Shown piece by piece: positions 45,900-57,741 of a DNA stretch of 64,000 nt; position 1 is the stretch's first letter, and each line of letters begins with the position of its first letter. The stretch lies in contig CM048844.1 of the NCBI GenBank assembly GCA_026545765.1, positions 18,050,237-18,114,236 of the forward strand, given 5' to 3'. The notes beneath the pieces were generated by a model. That model ran no database searches. It was not told where the DNA came from and was given only the letters and a program-made list of their open reading frames with translations. The position numbers and the translations under genes were made by a program. Source of the stretch: Plantago major. Lineage: Eukaryota > Streptophyta > Magnoliopsida > Lamiales > Plantaginaceae.

Positions 45900-48660
45900 A
45901 AACTTCAGGTTGAGCTATCATTGATGTAACAAATACTACTATTTACAAATTTTGAGAATCTTATCTTATACTTCACTTGTTCAATGTAATGAATATACAT
46001 TTTCATGTAAATCGACGTGAAGTTGATTATAGAATCGATCTAGAGATAAAAGAAAATAGTTCTTGAAGAACTTTCCTCATTCAATCCATGTTTGTTAACA
46101 TGATACTTTTAGTCTCATACGGGACTAACTGTTGGAGTTGATAACTCCCCTCATTAAACTTTCTCAACCCATATGACTTGTATGTCAAGCCAATCAGTTT
46201 CATGTGCACAACCTGAGGGTTGTGTATGAGTGATAACATTCACAATATAAGAATAAACATGTGAGTATGCAACATGATACATAAGGATACTAGAAAAAAC
46301 TAAATAATGTAAGCTATGCAACAATAAACATATTAGGATGTATTACTTAGTATCTAAATGCACATGAAATTTGACTCGATAATGCAGCAATGCGTCATCG
46401 TATTTCGAATTCGTTAATCAATCGGACTTCAGGTCCATGAGCTCATTTTTATCATCATCATTATGTTATCGAATGGATTCACATGTAAGATCCCCACTTA
46501 CATGTATAAGAATTCATGTCCATCGAATTTTGCATATGCTTATAAATTTCTCGGTTCCATTTCAAATCTCTTTCTTAGATTTTTCAAATCAGTACTGATA
46601 ATTGATATATGAATATTTTGGAGGTACCATTTCATTTTATATATGCCATCTATTATAATTCAGATATATATATGCATTTCATGGCCATATCATACTCTTC
46701 AAGAGGACCAACTGCTTTATCTTGCCATTTTCCTATATTGTATGTAATATCTGGAACCGCATATATCGCACTTCAGGTGCATTGGTCATTAATAAAATAG
46801 GCAAGATACCTCAATGTTCAACACATACCATTATATCACTGATCTGTAACTCTGTATGCTTCAAATTGGATCATAGCGGGTCAGCAGTCAAATCATAAAA
46901 TTTTATGGTTGAACATATCTCGGTAATTTTGAAAGATCTAACTAGTTTATATATGATACATCATCATATCCTTTTGAACATCTATTTGATGTATTTCATA
47001 TTTAACAAGTCTAAACTTCCGGTTTAGTTTGGGAATCTAATTCATTTTACCAGCTTTATCCTTCATCCTCCCCTTAAGGTGGTAAAACCTATCTCTAAGG
47101 GATAGGTTCATTGGACGATTTATTATCAAACATCATAGTGTCCACCTTAGAATAAGTTTCTCATGTCTAGTTCTCTTCAAAAGAACATAACAATGGGGAA
47201 GTTAACATATTTGCACAGTTGGATTTTATAGATAGCGCTGAAAATAAATTTGCCCCAAAATAGAGATCAACTAACTCACTCAATAAACTTTAATTGTAAA
47301 ACAATTGAAAGATACATGTAGACTTCTGGCCACTTATATTGTATCAATCTTATCAACTTGATGAGTGTGATATTGTTTATTTTCAAGATCTCAATTCTCA
47401 TGCTTACTCAATGTTGTGTCTTGCCACTGATACAATTGAATTACAACATGAGAAAGCTTTCAGCACATAATTATATTTTGTATATGAGAACTTCAGGTTT
47501 CACAAAAACGGTAAAGTTGTAACCGTATGGCCAAATTTGTCACATCAAACATAATGTTCAATATTATCACTTTCTGCCAAGCTTCTGGTTGGTAGTGACT
47601 AATTCTTAGAGAATGTGTCAATCTTCTTGTTGACAGGTAGTGAAATTTCACAGCGCTTGTATACAAAATTAATTTTGATACTGGCCAGAACAATGTGACA
47701 TAAAGAAACGAATCATTGTCTCTTTTTTATTGGCAAGACATATAATCATCAACTCCTTCAAGGAGTAAGTCTAACAAGTGTTCTTCTGGGACACAATGTT
47801 CTTCAATGTAGTTACTCTTCTAGAGCCTGAACTTTCTTTTGAGGCTTCATTTATATTTAAAAAACTACTTGAATAATCTATACCAAGTAAGTTTTGCACT
47901 TCAGGTGGTAAAAGCATCAAGTGATTCATTTGTAATTATGCCTTCTAGGCACAAGTTGTCACTTATGACTTTGTACTAGTAGTAGTAGCAAACACTTCTA
48001 GTGCTTTCACACAACATCAAGTCGGAAAGTGATATGCAAGGACTTGTAAATCCATATACAGTGACTAATAGACGTAGTAAATAAGAGTGATTGCCACTTT
48101 GGTCCAAAGTTCACCAGTAAATATGATGAGACTAATGAGCATTCACGAAATTAGTTGTAATGTCCCCTCTGAATGCTAGCATCATGATAGATGTTGTATA
48201 AACATTGTTCGATCCCAACTGCAGGTTAGGTAATCAACTTTGTGCTTGATATAGTTTCATCATCTTGAATATAATTACTTTTACCAACTTGAGATTGAAA
48301 TGTATTAGACATGTAATAGATGCGAACTGTTGTACATATATCTTATAATATGTCTGATTGAATAGATTATAATTTGTACTCTTCAATAGCAATAGCTCTA
48401 TAAGGGTATATATGACATGCCAGTTTCTATCCAAATGCTTGGACAACAGAATATATGTGTCTATTTGGAGAACAAGACCCAACTACAGGTTGGCGAGATA
48501 TATTTTGTATTTCCATTTACTTCTTTCAACTTGAGGTTGGATATTTTAATACATTTCTCCAAACTTCAGGTTGAGATTTATTTGATCACTCGTATATTTT
48601 TCTCAACTTGAGGTCGATGAGATCTATTTCATGCTCACTTCTGGTGAAGCTATGGACAAA
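45900..48660. repeat. Dispersed ACTTCAGGTTG-type motif in the Copia interior
   Basis: About fourteen copies of AACTTCAGGTTG or close variants (ACTTGAGGTTG, ACTTCAGGTGG, ACTTCCGGTTT, ACTACAGGTTG) are spread irregularly here, all in one orientation. Four more lie at 56410-56810 beyond the nested insertions. Spacing is about 40-450 bp. The role is unknown. Confidence 0.7.
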
Positions 48661-49684
48661 GTTTCATATATAATTAGCAAATTGTTCACATTCACTTCAG
48701 AGAATGAGAAGAATCAATTTTTAGAAATTGATTATGATCTTCTAATTAAAGTTTAAAACTTTATTATTTCTCCAATCACCTCTTGTGGTGTGACCATAGA
48801 GATGCACTTGAGTATAGATCAAATAATGGTGGTTCATTTCCAATATACCAAATTGACATTAGCTCCTTCTGCAGCCCTCTATTTTTTTCTTCAAATATCT
48901 CCAATCATTTCTGGGAAACGAGATTCATAAATTGTATATGTTATTCATTGTACAAGATGAGAACTTTTACAAATAAATTGAACTTATAGTTCATCATCAT
49001 GTAAAATATGTATGAACAACAATAGTTGCACTCATATTATAGTACTATGGTCTACGAGACCAAACATTGTTCTTGTGAGTTAGGGGTACATCTTTACCAC
49101 ATACATATCAAGTTTCTAGTGGTTTTCAAGATCCATACAATTTAGTATGTGTTGGTCCAGATAACGGCAAAGTAAAAGACTAGAGGAGGGGAGGGGGTGA
49201 ATAGTCTTTTAAAACTTTTGTCGATAAGCACAGTTTCTCAGATATCTGTGAAGATATCTGATACTTAATTTCAGAGAGCGGAAGACTTCTGAGATAAGTG
49301 CACGTGTTCAGAAAGATAAGTGTAAGTACTTTTGCAATATAAGTAAAGCAGTAATGAAGCTATGAAAGTAAATAACACAAGTCTTTTTATAGCGGTATCT
49401 GAAGGTGGCGTAATCCTTCAACTAATCCACTTCGGTCTTTTTCAGACCTAGAATCCACTAAGATAAATGAGGTAACCTTACATATATCTTTTCTTGATTT
49501 CTAAATGCACTAGGTTCCCAACCAAGTGTTCCCGAAGTTATTCCGGCTTTCCACCCAGTACTTCGTACTCGAAACCTTTTGAGCTGTTCCTTAGTTTCCC
49601 AAACTAAGTACTTCCTTTGCTCAATAACCTTGGAGTTATTCCTTAGTTTCCCAAACTAACACTACAAAAATCCGTCCCTAAACC

Positions 49685-49975
49685 ATAGCCGATTCGTCCC
49701 TCATCCGTTAGGGACGGATAGGGACGCCCGTCCTTAAAACGGGCGTCTCTAACCGTTTAGGGACGGATAATATATCCGTCTCTAAACAGGGACGGATAAT
49801 GGTCAAACACCATTAGAGACAGATATTATCCGTCTCTAATGGCTGTGACCCTTAGGGACGGAATTATCCGTCCCTAACCTTGAGACGGATTTATCCGTCT
49901 CTAACTTAGGGACGGATAAATCCGTCCCTAATCAACGGGATGGTTTAGGGATGGATAATATCCGTCCCTAAACTG
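49685..49975. repeat. Left subterminal GGGACGGAT hairpin cluster
   Basis: About fourteen copies of GGACGGAT / ATCCGTCC, mostly AGGGACGGATAATATCCGTC-like pairs. The first base pattern is GGG, not GCG as in the 21-28 kb copy. Confidence 0.88.
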
Positions 49976-50181
49976 GTTTTTTTTTAAATTTTTTTTTTTA
50001 TTTTTATGTTTTTACATTTCACCTGTTTTACAATGTAGTCGTAGATAATATACCCGAAAGTGATAAAATTGCATTAATTAAAATAGAGATTCGATAAAAT
50101 ATCCGAACAAAAGACTAAATATCCGAACAGGATGAATAGTGTGAAAAGTATGTATCTGGAACAACGTAAGTACATGAGCAT

Positions 50182-50544
50182 CTAAGAACCGGGAGGAGGC
50201 GGTGGGTGTTGGTTCGCAGTGAACATCTGTTGTGCCATCTCATCCATCCAAAGAGTGATATGAGCTTTCTGCTCTAGAAGTTGATCGATCGTTTGCTTGA
50301 GAGGATTCATCAGCTCATTCACCTGCTCTTGAGTGTAGAAATTTTCACGTGATGAGGATGCCTGCTGCGACACGGAGAAGCTACCACCGGGTGTCAATGA
50401 AGGGCCCAAACTGCCGAGCCCATACACTCGACCCTTAGCGTCCATCGGATTAACTTGGAAGAATATTTGGTCCTGCTCTCGAATTGTGAGCTCATGACCA
50501 TCGATCATCCTCTCCTCCATAATCCGCTCCACCTCAGTCTGCAA
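50182..50544 (-). pseudogene. Last exon of the CACTA second gene (Transposase_24-type)
   Basis: The frame reads TEVERIMEERMIDGHELTIR, then GRVYGLGSLGPSLTPGGSFS, YTQEQVNELMNPLKQTIDQL and ends in a Pro-rich tail. It matches the last exon of the 21-28 kb copy (EVERIIAEKFARGEELSVEE, GRVYGL, YTHGQVEQMVNQ). The mini-CACTA inserted just upstream (50588-51791), in the intron before this exon. Confidence 0.75.
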
Positions 50545-50894
50545 TAGTGTAGTGCATACGAAATGAGATACAGTTTTAGGAAGATACCACTACAAGAATT
50601 CTGCTGTAACGGGACGGAAAGGGGCGACGGATTTTATCCGTCGCCCATAGCGATCGCCAAGCAGGCGACGGATTCTATCCGTCGCCCGTTCTTGCAACAG
50701 ATAAACTCTGTCGCTACTCTGTAGCGACGGATAAGTTTATCCATCGCTACAGAGCGTTGACCAAGATTTAAAAAAAAAAAAAAAATTTAGCGACGGATAG
50801 ATCTATCCGTCGCTATAGCCGGAAAAAAAAAAAAAAAAGTTAGCGACGGATAGATCTAGATCTATCCGTCGCTAAAAGCCTAAAAAAAAACCAT

Positions 50895-51390
50895 ATATCT
50901 CCTCCACCACCTCCTTTCCTCCACCACTTCTCCTCCATTTCTCCTCTCCTCCTCCTCCCACCACCACCTTTCTCCTTCCACCACCTTTCTCCTCCACCAC
51001 CACCATCCTCCACCACCACCTCCTCCACCACCATCCTCCTCCCACCACCATCTCCACCACCACCACCACCACCTCTCTCCTCCCACCACCACCGCACCAC
51101 CACCATCTCCACCACCACCACCACCACCATCTCCACCACCGCACCACCACCACCACCACCTCTCTCCTCCCACCACCACCGCACCACCACCATCTCCACC
51201 ACCGCACCACCACCACCTCTCTCCTCCCACCACCACCGCACCACCACCATCTCCACCACCACCACCACCACCTCTCTCCTCCCACCACCACCACCACCTT
51301 TCCTCCTCCCACCACCACCGCGCCACCACCACCTTGCCACCACCACTGCCACCACCGCACCACCTTTCTCCTCCCACCACCACCGCACCG
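50895..51390. repeat. CCACCA-rich low-complexity array
   Basis: About 500 bp of CCACCACC with CTCCTC and CCATCTCCACCACC units. A higher-order unit of roughly 60-70 bp containing CCTCTCTCCTCCCACC repeats four or five times. Long minus-strand frames of Gly, Val and Trp across it are a by-product of GGT/GTG/TGG triplets. Confidence 0.92.
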
Positions 51391-51535
51391 TACGAATACA
51401 AATTGGATACGAATATAAAAATTCGAATACAAATTAATACGTATACGAATACAAATCAATATCTCGTATACGAATACAAATTGGATACGAATTAATCCGT
51501 ATACGAATATAAAAATTGAATCTGGATTTTATTTT
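51390..51535. repeat. TACGAATACAAATT minisatellite in the mini-CACTA
   Basis: ACGAATACAAATT, ACGAATATAAAAATT and CGTATACGAATA words repeat about eight times in 145 bp. Confidence 0.8.
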
Positions 51536-51829
51536 TAAAAAATAGAAATGGGCGACGGATAGATCTATCCGTGCATGAAGCGACGGATAGAATCTATCCG
51601 TCGCCCCATTATCAATTTTAAAAAAAAAAAAAATGGTCAATCCGTCGTCCAATCCGTCGCGAATTGGACGACGGATTGTTATCCGTCGCCACGACTCAGG
51701 AGGCGGATTTTCTATCCGTCGCGGTGAGGCGACGGATAAATAACTTTAGCGACGGATCTATCCGTCGCTACAGGCCAGATTTTTTGTAGTGTACGCTCGA
51801 TATATAATATACACAAATACAAATGTGAA

Positions 51830-53620
51830 CCTTAACAAAGAAACATACCCCAATTTGCTCGGCCCTAGGATCAGTCCACATGCCATTCTTCATTTTTGCC
51901 TTCTTGAAGTGGTGAAGAGCAGTAGTGGGCTCCCCGGCATGGAGCTGAAGAACATGCAAACAAGTAGAAAGTTGTATATGAAAGCAAAAAACATAAGTAC
52001 AAATCATATTGCAAGTCAGAAATAACATATATACTAACCGACATACGGCGTAACAACGACCGCGACCCATAATGATGCCTGGAGGTGCCTGTACCATCTC
52101 GCGCCTCAGTCAACCGGTTCGCTCTGTTCTTCGCCGCCGTGTCCATGACAAATGGATCTCTCCAGTACTCCTGCCAAAGTGCCCACTCATCATCCCCCAT
52201 CCACTGCGGCTTTACCCCAAAGGCTTTCATGTTGCAAACCATCCTCTTATAACACTCTGACCCAACAGTCTCGAAAATAGGCCACAGTTGGGGAATGAGG
52301 GCATTGGGAATGAAGTAGTACTTCTACAACATTTCCATAAGAAGTAGCAAGCCCAAATAGATTAATGAAAGCTGGAATTTAAAGATAAACACAAGTACAG
52401 TGGCTAATATACCATGAAATCAGCACAACAAGTTCAGTAATGGTGACTAACATATCACCCAAGTACAGTGGCTATTATACCACGAAATCAGCACAACAAG
52501 TTCAGTAATGGTGACTAACATATCACCCAAGTACAGTGGCTAACATACCACTCAATCAACACAGTGTGAAAGAACAGTGACTAACATATCACTCAATTAC
52601 AGTGGCTAACATATCACTCAAATTGTCCTAAACATTACTAACACAATGGTGACTAACATATCACCCAAGTACAAGCTAACATACCACGAAATCGGACAAC
52701 AAGTTCGATAATGGTGACTAACATATCACCCAATGCGTTGGCTAACATACCACGAAATCAACACGGTGTGAAAGAACGTTGACTAACATATCACCCAATA
52801 CGTGGCTAACATACCACTCAAATTGTCCTAAAATTTACTAACCTGATGGTGACTAACATATCACCCAATACGATGGCTAACATACCACGAAATCGACAAC
52901 AAGTTGATTAATGGTGACTAACATATCACCCAATACGATGGCTAACATACCACTCAATCGACAACAAGTCAAAGAACAGGGATAAAGCTTTGTAACATTT
53001 AAGCTTACCCGCATCTCATCAAAATAATGATGCTTCATCCTCTCCGGGAGCGTAGACCACCTCTCCCCTCCTTCACCCGGCTTCTCCCTCCGAAGTCTTA
53101 TAATCTTACCAAGATTTTCGGAGGCACCCGGTGGCCAAAGCCTGTTACAAATGAGATAGACATGAAACAAACATTATTAGTATATTCATGTAACATTTAG
53201 TAATTATCTGAAATTATGTTCTACAAATGCATAATACTTACTTCTTCCCGTTCGGGAACAAAACCGGCTTCCCATTCCAACTAGCACCGGGTGTCAGAAT
53301 GGTGTAGGGACACCCATCGGAGGATAAGTCAGCAAACATGGGTGACGTCCCCACGCTCGAGCCAGTGGGAGTCTCGGAACTGTGTTGTGAACTCCCTTGA
53401 TGTCATAGCCCAAGAACTACCGCATCAAGACCACCACTAGTACCACTAATGGCCGGTGGACGGTGTGTGGACCTCCTATGCCTCGGCATCTGCAAATTCA
53501 TACAACAAGTGTTAGTAAGAAAGACGAGATGAATTGGCAGGTAAAACATATATAATAGACACTTAATAAAGCATATATAACAAGTTGTAGTAAGAAAGAT
53601 AAGATGAATTGGCATGCATG
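51830..53620 (-). pseudogene. CACTA second gene, upstream exons (minus strand)
   Basis: From high to low coordinates: a start MPRHRRSTHRPPAISGTSGG (about 53490), GCPYTILTPGASWNGKPVLF (about 53305-53250), LWPPGASENLGKIIRLRR with MKHHYFDEMR (about 53145-53010), the intron with the minisatellite, then DDEWALWQEYWRDPF and SRHHYGSRSLLRRM (about 52190-52040) and KKAKMKNGMWTDPRAEQIG (51900-51850). The order matches the second gene of the 21-28 kb copy. A stop interrupts the first exon, so the gene looks dead. Confidence 0.65.
52390..52975 (-). repeat. 64-71 bp minisatellite in the matching intron, about eight units
   Basis: GTGACTAACATATCACCCAA or variants start at about 52443, 52511, 52576, 52650, 52712, 52778, 52848 and 52915. 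Each unit also has GTGGCTAACATACCAC. The reverse complement (GTTAGCCAC, TTGGGTGATATGTTAGTCAC) is the unit found at 26361-26710. Confidence 0.9.
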
Positions 53621-53664
53621 TAAAACATATACATTTAACACGTCAAGAAGACTAAAAAGTCGAG

Positions 53665-54114
53665 TTAATCAAGAACCACCAGTATACACATACCCTCTTC
53701 CTCCTCGCCCGTGGTTAAGTCTACATATTGGTCTTCATGCAGCTCAATGTACTCATCAGGAGCATGTACAACATTTCTCGCTGTTTCATCCACAACCTCT
53801 TCTTGGTACGAGTTGGTAATTGAGTCGTCCTTCTTAACGTACTCAAACAAGTAGTCTGTGTAAGTGCACTTCATCATCCCCCGACTCAAACAAGTAGTCT
53901 GTGTAAGTGCAAAAGCAATGAAGGCTTCAACCCCTTCCACAAGTAGTCTATTCTTACATTTGTTCGCATTGCAAGGGCACTTCATCATCCCCCGACTCAA
54001 ACAAGTAGTCTGTGTAAGTGCAAAAGCAATGAAGGCTTCAACCCCTTCCACAAAACTAGATTCAATTCTGCCATTAACAGTGCGACGGTACATCCATGAA
54101 CGATCGGGATTCAT
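53665..54114 (-). pseudogene. Remnant of CACTA transposase gene 1 (Transpos_assoc only)
   Basis: Begins MNPDRSWMYRRTVNGRIESS and continues FVEGVEAFIAFALTQTTC and CPCNANKCKNR, the Transpos_assoc domain. The block VEGVEAFIAFALTQTTCLS is then repeated in tandem (DNA copies about 53860-53942 and 53977-54057). It passes to YQEEVVDETARN and DEYIELHEDQYVDL, which correspond to about 25565-25660 in the other copy. The TNP2 and DUF4218 regions between are absent. The product could not act as a transposase, though a short DNA-binding fragment is conceivable. Confidence 0.75.
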
Positions 54115-54989
54115 AGTTCAACAATTAACCTGCGTCTCAATTTATTAGATTTATAACATTTATTATACCATTACATATTTAGTTTCATTACAATTACAAT
54201 TACATTTTTAATTATGATACGTTAGCAATTGGTAATGATTACATGCATTTTACGATTACAATTCAATCCCACTGGTAGTTATAACATTTATACCATTACG
54301 CATTTAGTTTCATTACAATTATAATTACATTTTTAATTATGATACGGTAACAATTGGTAATGAATTACATGCATTTTACGATTACAATTCAATTTTCTAG
54401 TAGTTAAACTTCCATATATCTATTAACATTACAAATTGTAGATGAAAATATTATTGATTGTTTTTATGTGAATACTCCAAAATTATATTAAAATCACCAA
54501 AATCACCAAATTGTCTCCAAACACACAATTAAATCTTCATAATCCTAAATGCATTATCTGAAAATAGCTAAGTAAATACCTACACACTTACAATCATAGT
54601 AACATCATACTAGCAATCCAATTTCACAATAAATATATCAATTGCACATCTCAAAGCTAACCCAATACGTAATATAAGCTAAATTATCTACTACATACTT
54701 CCTATAAACATACAATTGATCAAACTAGTCGAAATTCATAAAATTCCCAAAATTTAAAAAGTAAGGGTTTTAGCCAAAATACCTTCAATTTCGGGAAAAA
54801 TAGCGGATGAAAGTTGAAATTGATGCACAATCCGAGCTCCTTGTCCGACGAGCTCCGAAACGATACCAAGATTGGCCGGAATCGTCGAGATTTGGCCGGA
54901 AAATGCTTGGGACGAATTGGGGGAAAGAAAGGAAGAAAGAAAGGAAGGAAATGGAAATGGTGTTCTGCTTCCCGTGTTCTGTTAAGAAC

Positions 54990-55215
54990 ACTCAATTTTA
55001 GGGACGGATAGATATCCGTCCCTAAAAATGTTTTTTTTTAATTTTTTTTTCGGGTCAACAGTTTTAGGGACGGATAAAAAATCCGTCCCTAAAACAGGGA
55101 CGGATTATATAATCCGTCCCTAATTAAGGACGGATTAGGGACGGATAGGCCTATCCGTCCCTAAATTAGGGACGGATAATATTCGTCCTTAATTTTCGTC
55201 CCTAAAACCGAACTT
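54990..55215. repeat. Right subterminal GGGACGGAT hairpin cluster
   Basis: About ten GGGACGGAT / ATCCGTCCC words occur as facing pairs, the same GGG variant as the left end of this element. Confidence 0.88.
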
Positions 55216-57411
55216 TCTTATAGTGTAAGTACTTCCTGTACTCCTCGCCGTTTAAGGTGTTGGTTAAGGTAATTTGTCAGGTGAGCTTCTTTAATAACTT
55301 GTTCAGTTATTCAGATAGCTCTGTGAATCAAGTATACTTAATACACTTTTCAATGTATGGTATCTTGTTCTCTACTGACCCAAGTCTATGGTAAGTGTTC
55401 AAGAGAATGAAACTTAGATATGAAATCTTAGTTCAACTCTTTCACAGATAACAATGCTCGTTAAGGATCAGGACACTTAGAACTTTTGTGCTACTTAGAA
55501 TCAAGAGCTTTGGTCGTAACAGAAAGCTTGAAGGTAAGTAGTTTGCTTGAGAGCGCTTGTGTGAGTATTCAGTGTTCTTGAAGTTCAGTGTGTTCTAAGG
55601 TGTGTTCTCAAGAAGTCTAAGTGTTGATATTTATAGATGAATTTGAGTGCCGTTTGAATAGTATCCGTTAGGCTTAAATCAAATTCAAACTATTGATATC
55701 TGAGTATAGTACTGTAGCAGGTTTGTCTTCTTCTTCAGAAGCTACAGCTTTTGTTCAGACATTTCTGTCTGCGCATTTAATGCATTGCACTATACTTTGT
55801 CCTGTAGTGCCAACGGAACTATGCAAGCTTTCTGAGGCTTTGCACGTTCTTTTTCCAGAGATCATCATAGCTCCAGATACCACTTGTTCAAACAACTTTA
55901 TAATATGTTTCTTTTTCAGAAGCATATTTTATGTCCAAGGTATCTGAGTGTAGATATCTGTGGGCACTTTCCTCGTCTCAGAAACCTTTTATTCTCAGAT
56001 ATCTTTTGCAACTCGTGTGTTTCAAAACACTTGTTTCTCCAAGATATATGGACATAGGTATCTGAAAAACCCTTGTCTTCAGCAATTTTGTGCAGTCTTC
56101 AAATCTTCAAATCCGTTGAACTTTTCCTGCTGGATGCCTTCTTCTTGGTCTTCTTCATAAAATAAAAATTACATTTCAAGACCTAACATCCTATACAAGA
56201 TTTGCTAGACTATCATACTTAGTGAGTTTCCTCTTTTACAGTGTTCAAGTGAACTAAGAGTACTAATCACCTTTCTGAGCTAAGATAAGTCATTAGGTTG
56301 CTGATCAAAATCTAAACAGATATTCCTAACAGTATGCACACAATTGCTACTTCGGGAGCAATAATAAGAAATTGTGCTTTTAGGATAATGACTTAAGTAC
56401 ACTTGCACACATATCATTCGAACTTCAAGTTGGGCAATTTATAAAGATTAATACTACCAACTTCAGGCTGAAAGTTATTACTTTCTATGCATCACCATCA
56501 ATAAAATATGTTTAATATGGGTGTGCATTCCATCTCTGTCTAGCTAATCAAAGCTAGAATATTGACCATTTGTTGATGGACTTATGGCTAGAATATTAAC
56601 CATATGTTGATGGATTTATCGTGGTCCATGATATGTCTGTGGACATATATATTTTAACAAAGGAACCATCAATTGTTAGCCACTTCTGGTGGTTATCAAT
56701 TCTTAAAAATTTTGGATCATGTATCCATGTGAATGATAATTTGACATTCACTTATTTCTCAATAATTGTAATTTTCAAGGTTTTATATCTCATATTCACT
56801 TCAGGGAATATGGTAAACTATATTGTAATTTTGTTACCACTTGGAAGGTTCATAAAAAATATGAGTGTGAATATGAGATTCACCACTAACAAGAAAATTA
56901 AAGTGGTTAAATGATATCATATGATGAGAAAAATAAATTCAAGAAAGTAAATTATAAACAAAATAAAACTTATCTTGAAATATGATAAGTAATAGTTTAT
57001 AGTTTCAAATGATATGTAGCTCCATTGATGGCATCATCCGTATAATGGTTCCATCGGTAAAAACTCGTAAGTGATCATCCTAAAACACATGTTATCTCCT
57101 ATCAAAATTCTTTGCCATGGTCTTAAGTATGTCTTCAGTATGCCATCGTCTAAGGTTGCTTCATGCATATTTAATTAGGATGGAACTTTAAAAAAAAAGA
57201 ACTTATTAGTATATAATCTCAAACATAAAAATAATAAAATGCATCAATGTAGTATATGAAATTGAGAGATGGAGGGATGATGTAATAAGAAATCTCTATT
57301 CATGATCATTATCATCATGGCCAATCAGAACTCTCCTATTATTCTAGCTTTTCCTTCGGATCATAGTTTACATTCTTTATCAGTTGGTTGAGCACGATCG
57401 TGCTGATAACG

Positions 57412-57731
57412 TGTTAGAAATTATAAAACTAATGTGATAGGAAAGAAAAGAAGAACAATAAGAAAGGAGAGAGTATAGTAGAAGAATATATCATTCATCT
57501 TATCCAATGATACAAGTGTATTCAACATACATCATGAGCCACTATTTATAGGCTACAATTAGGAGGAGATTAATCTCATAATAAAGTATAATAGTAGTGG
57601 ACTCAATGGAGTTACAAGAGTTACAATAGGATGTAAATGGTGCCCTTCAACTCATAATCAATAAGGGATAGTAGTGGGGTGATTGGAGTTACAATAGATA
57701 CAAAGAAGTGGAGGAGTTGAATGGACATTCA
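57412..57731 (-). repeat. 5' LTR of the Copia-type element (shorter copy)
   Basis: Aligns along its length with 44535-44855, about 92% identical by eye. The primer-site region TGCTGATAACG lies at 57401-57411. Confidence 0.65.
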
Positions 57732-57741
57732 TCAATTATCA

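Larger units (their letters stand above)
50588..51791. mobile_element. Mini-CACTA element, 1,204 bp, nested in the larger CACTA
   Basis: CACTACAAGAATTCTG at the left and TTTTTTGTAGTG at the right are CACTA ends. The duplication TAC lies at 50585-50587 and 51792-51794. Subterminal GCGACGGAT / ATCCGTCGC hairpins occur at 50620-50880 and 51548-51772. The middle is a CCACCA-rich array and an AT-rich minisatellite, with no transposase. Intact ends and duplication make it the youngest insertion of the nest. Confidence 0.93.
49660..55225 (-). mobile_element. Internally deleted CACTA transposon, 5.57 kb including a nested mini-CACTA
   Basis: Ends are CACTACAAAAATCC and TTTCTTATAGTG, with duplication TAA at 49657-49659 and 55226-55228. 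Flanks join exactly as CCAAACTAA-GTACTTCC, a phrase also found in the nearby uninterrupted LTR text, confirming the insertion site. Genes run on the minus strand. The first keeps only the Transpos_assoc part and lacks TNP2 and DUF4218. The second keeps Transposase_24 blocks. Without the nested element it is about 4.36 kb. It can only move with help from a related intact element. Confidence 0.9.
49150..56331. mobile_element. Solo LTR (about 1.6 kb) interrupted by a CACTA element
   Basis: Starts TGTTGGTCCAG and ends ATTCCTAACA, the TG...CA form with TGTT/AACA inverted tips. The 5-bp duplication GTATG lies at 49145-49149 and 56332-56336. There is one LTR only and no internal domains, as after recombination between two LTRs. 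Removing the CACTA insertion leaves about 1,613 bp. The early phrase GACTAGAGGAGGGGAGGGGG followed by GTGAATAG is common near the start of plant LTRs. Family not assigned. Confidence 0.78.
44535..57731 (-). mobile_element. Copia-type LTR retrotransposon with non-coding interior (fossil), minus orientation
   Basis: Near-identical direct repeats at 44535-44910 and 57412-57731 start TGTTAGA (plus strand). A CTCCCCCTT stretch at 44911-44919 is the complement of a GGGGGAG polypurine tract, and the plus-strand CCTCGTTAAAAACCTT phrases beside it are typical of the 3' side of plant Copia elements. At the other end TGCTGATAACG adjoins the second LTR, as a primer-site region should. The interior shows no gag or pol domain, so it resembles a large non-coding derivative. 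The LTRs differ by roughly 8% by eye, so the element is older than the Tat copy. It is broken. A solo LTR and two CACTA elements are nested inside. Confidence 0.65.

Noticed and set aside
50840-51459. Long minus-strand frames of Gly, Val, Trp and Arg (up to 195 codons)
   Set aside because: They lie over the CCACCA array of a mini-CACTA in all three frames; triplet repeats keep frames open without coding.
55693-56160. Frames of 84 and 66 codons in the right part of the solo LTR
   Set aside because: They lie in LTR sequence with no domain; LTRs of this type are not coding.
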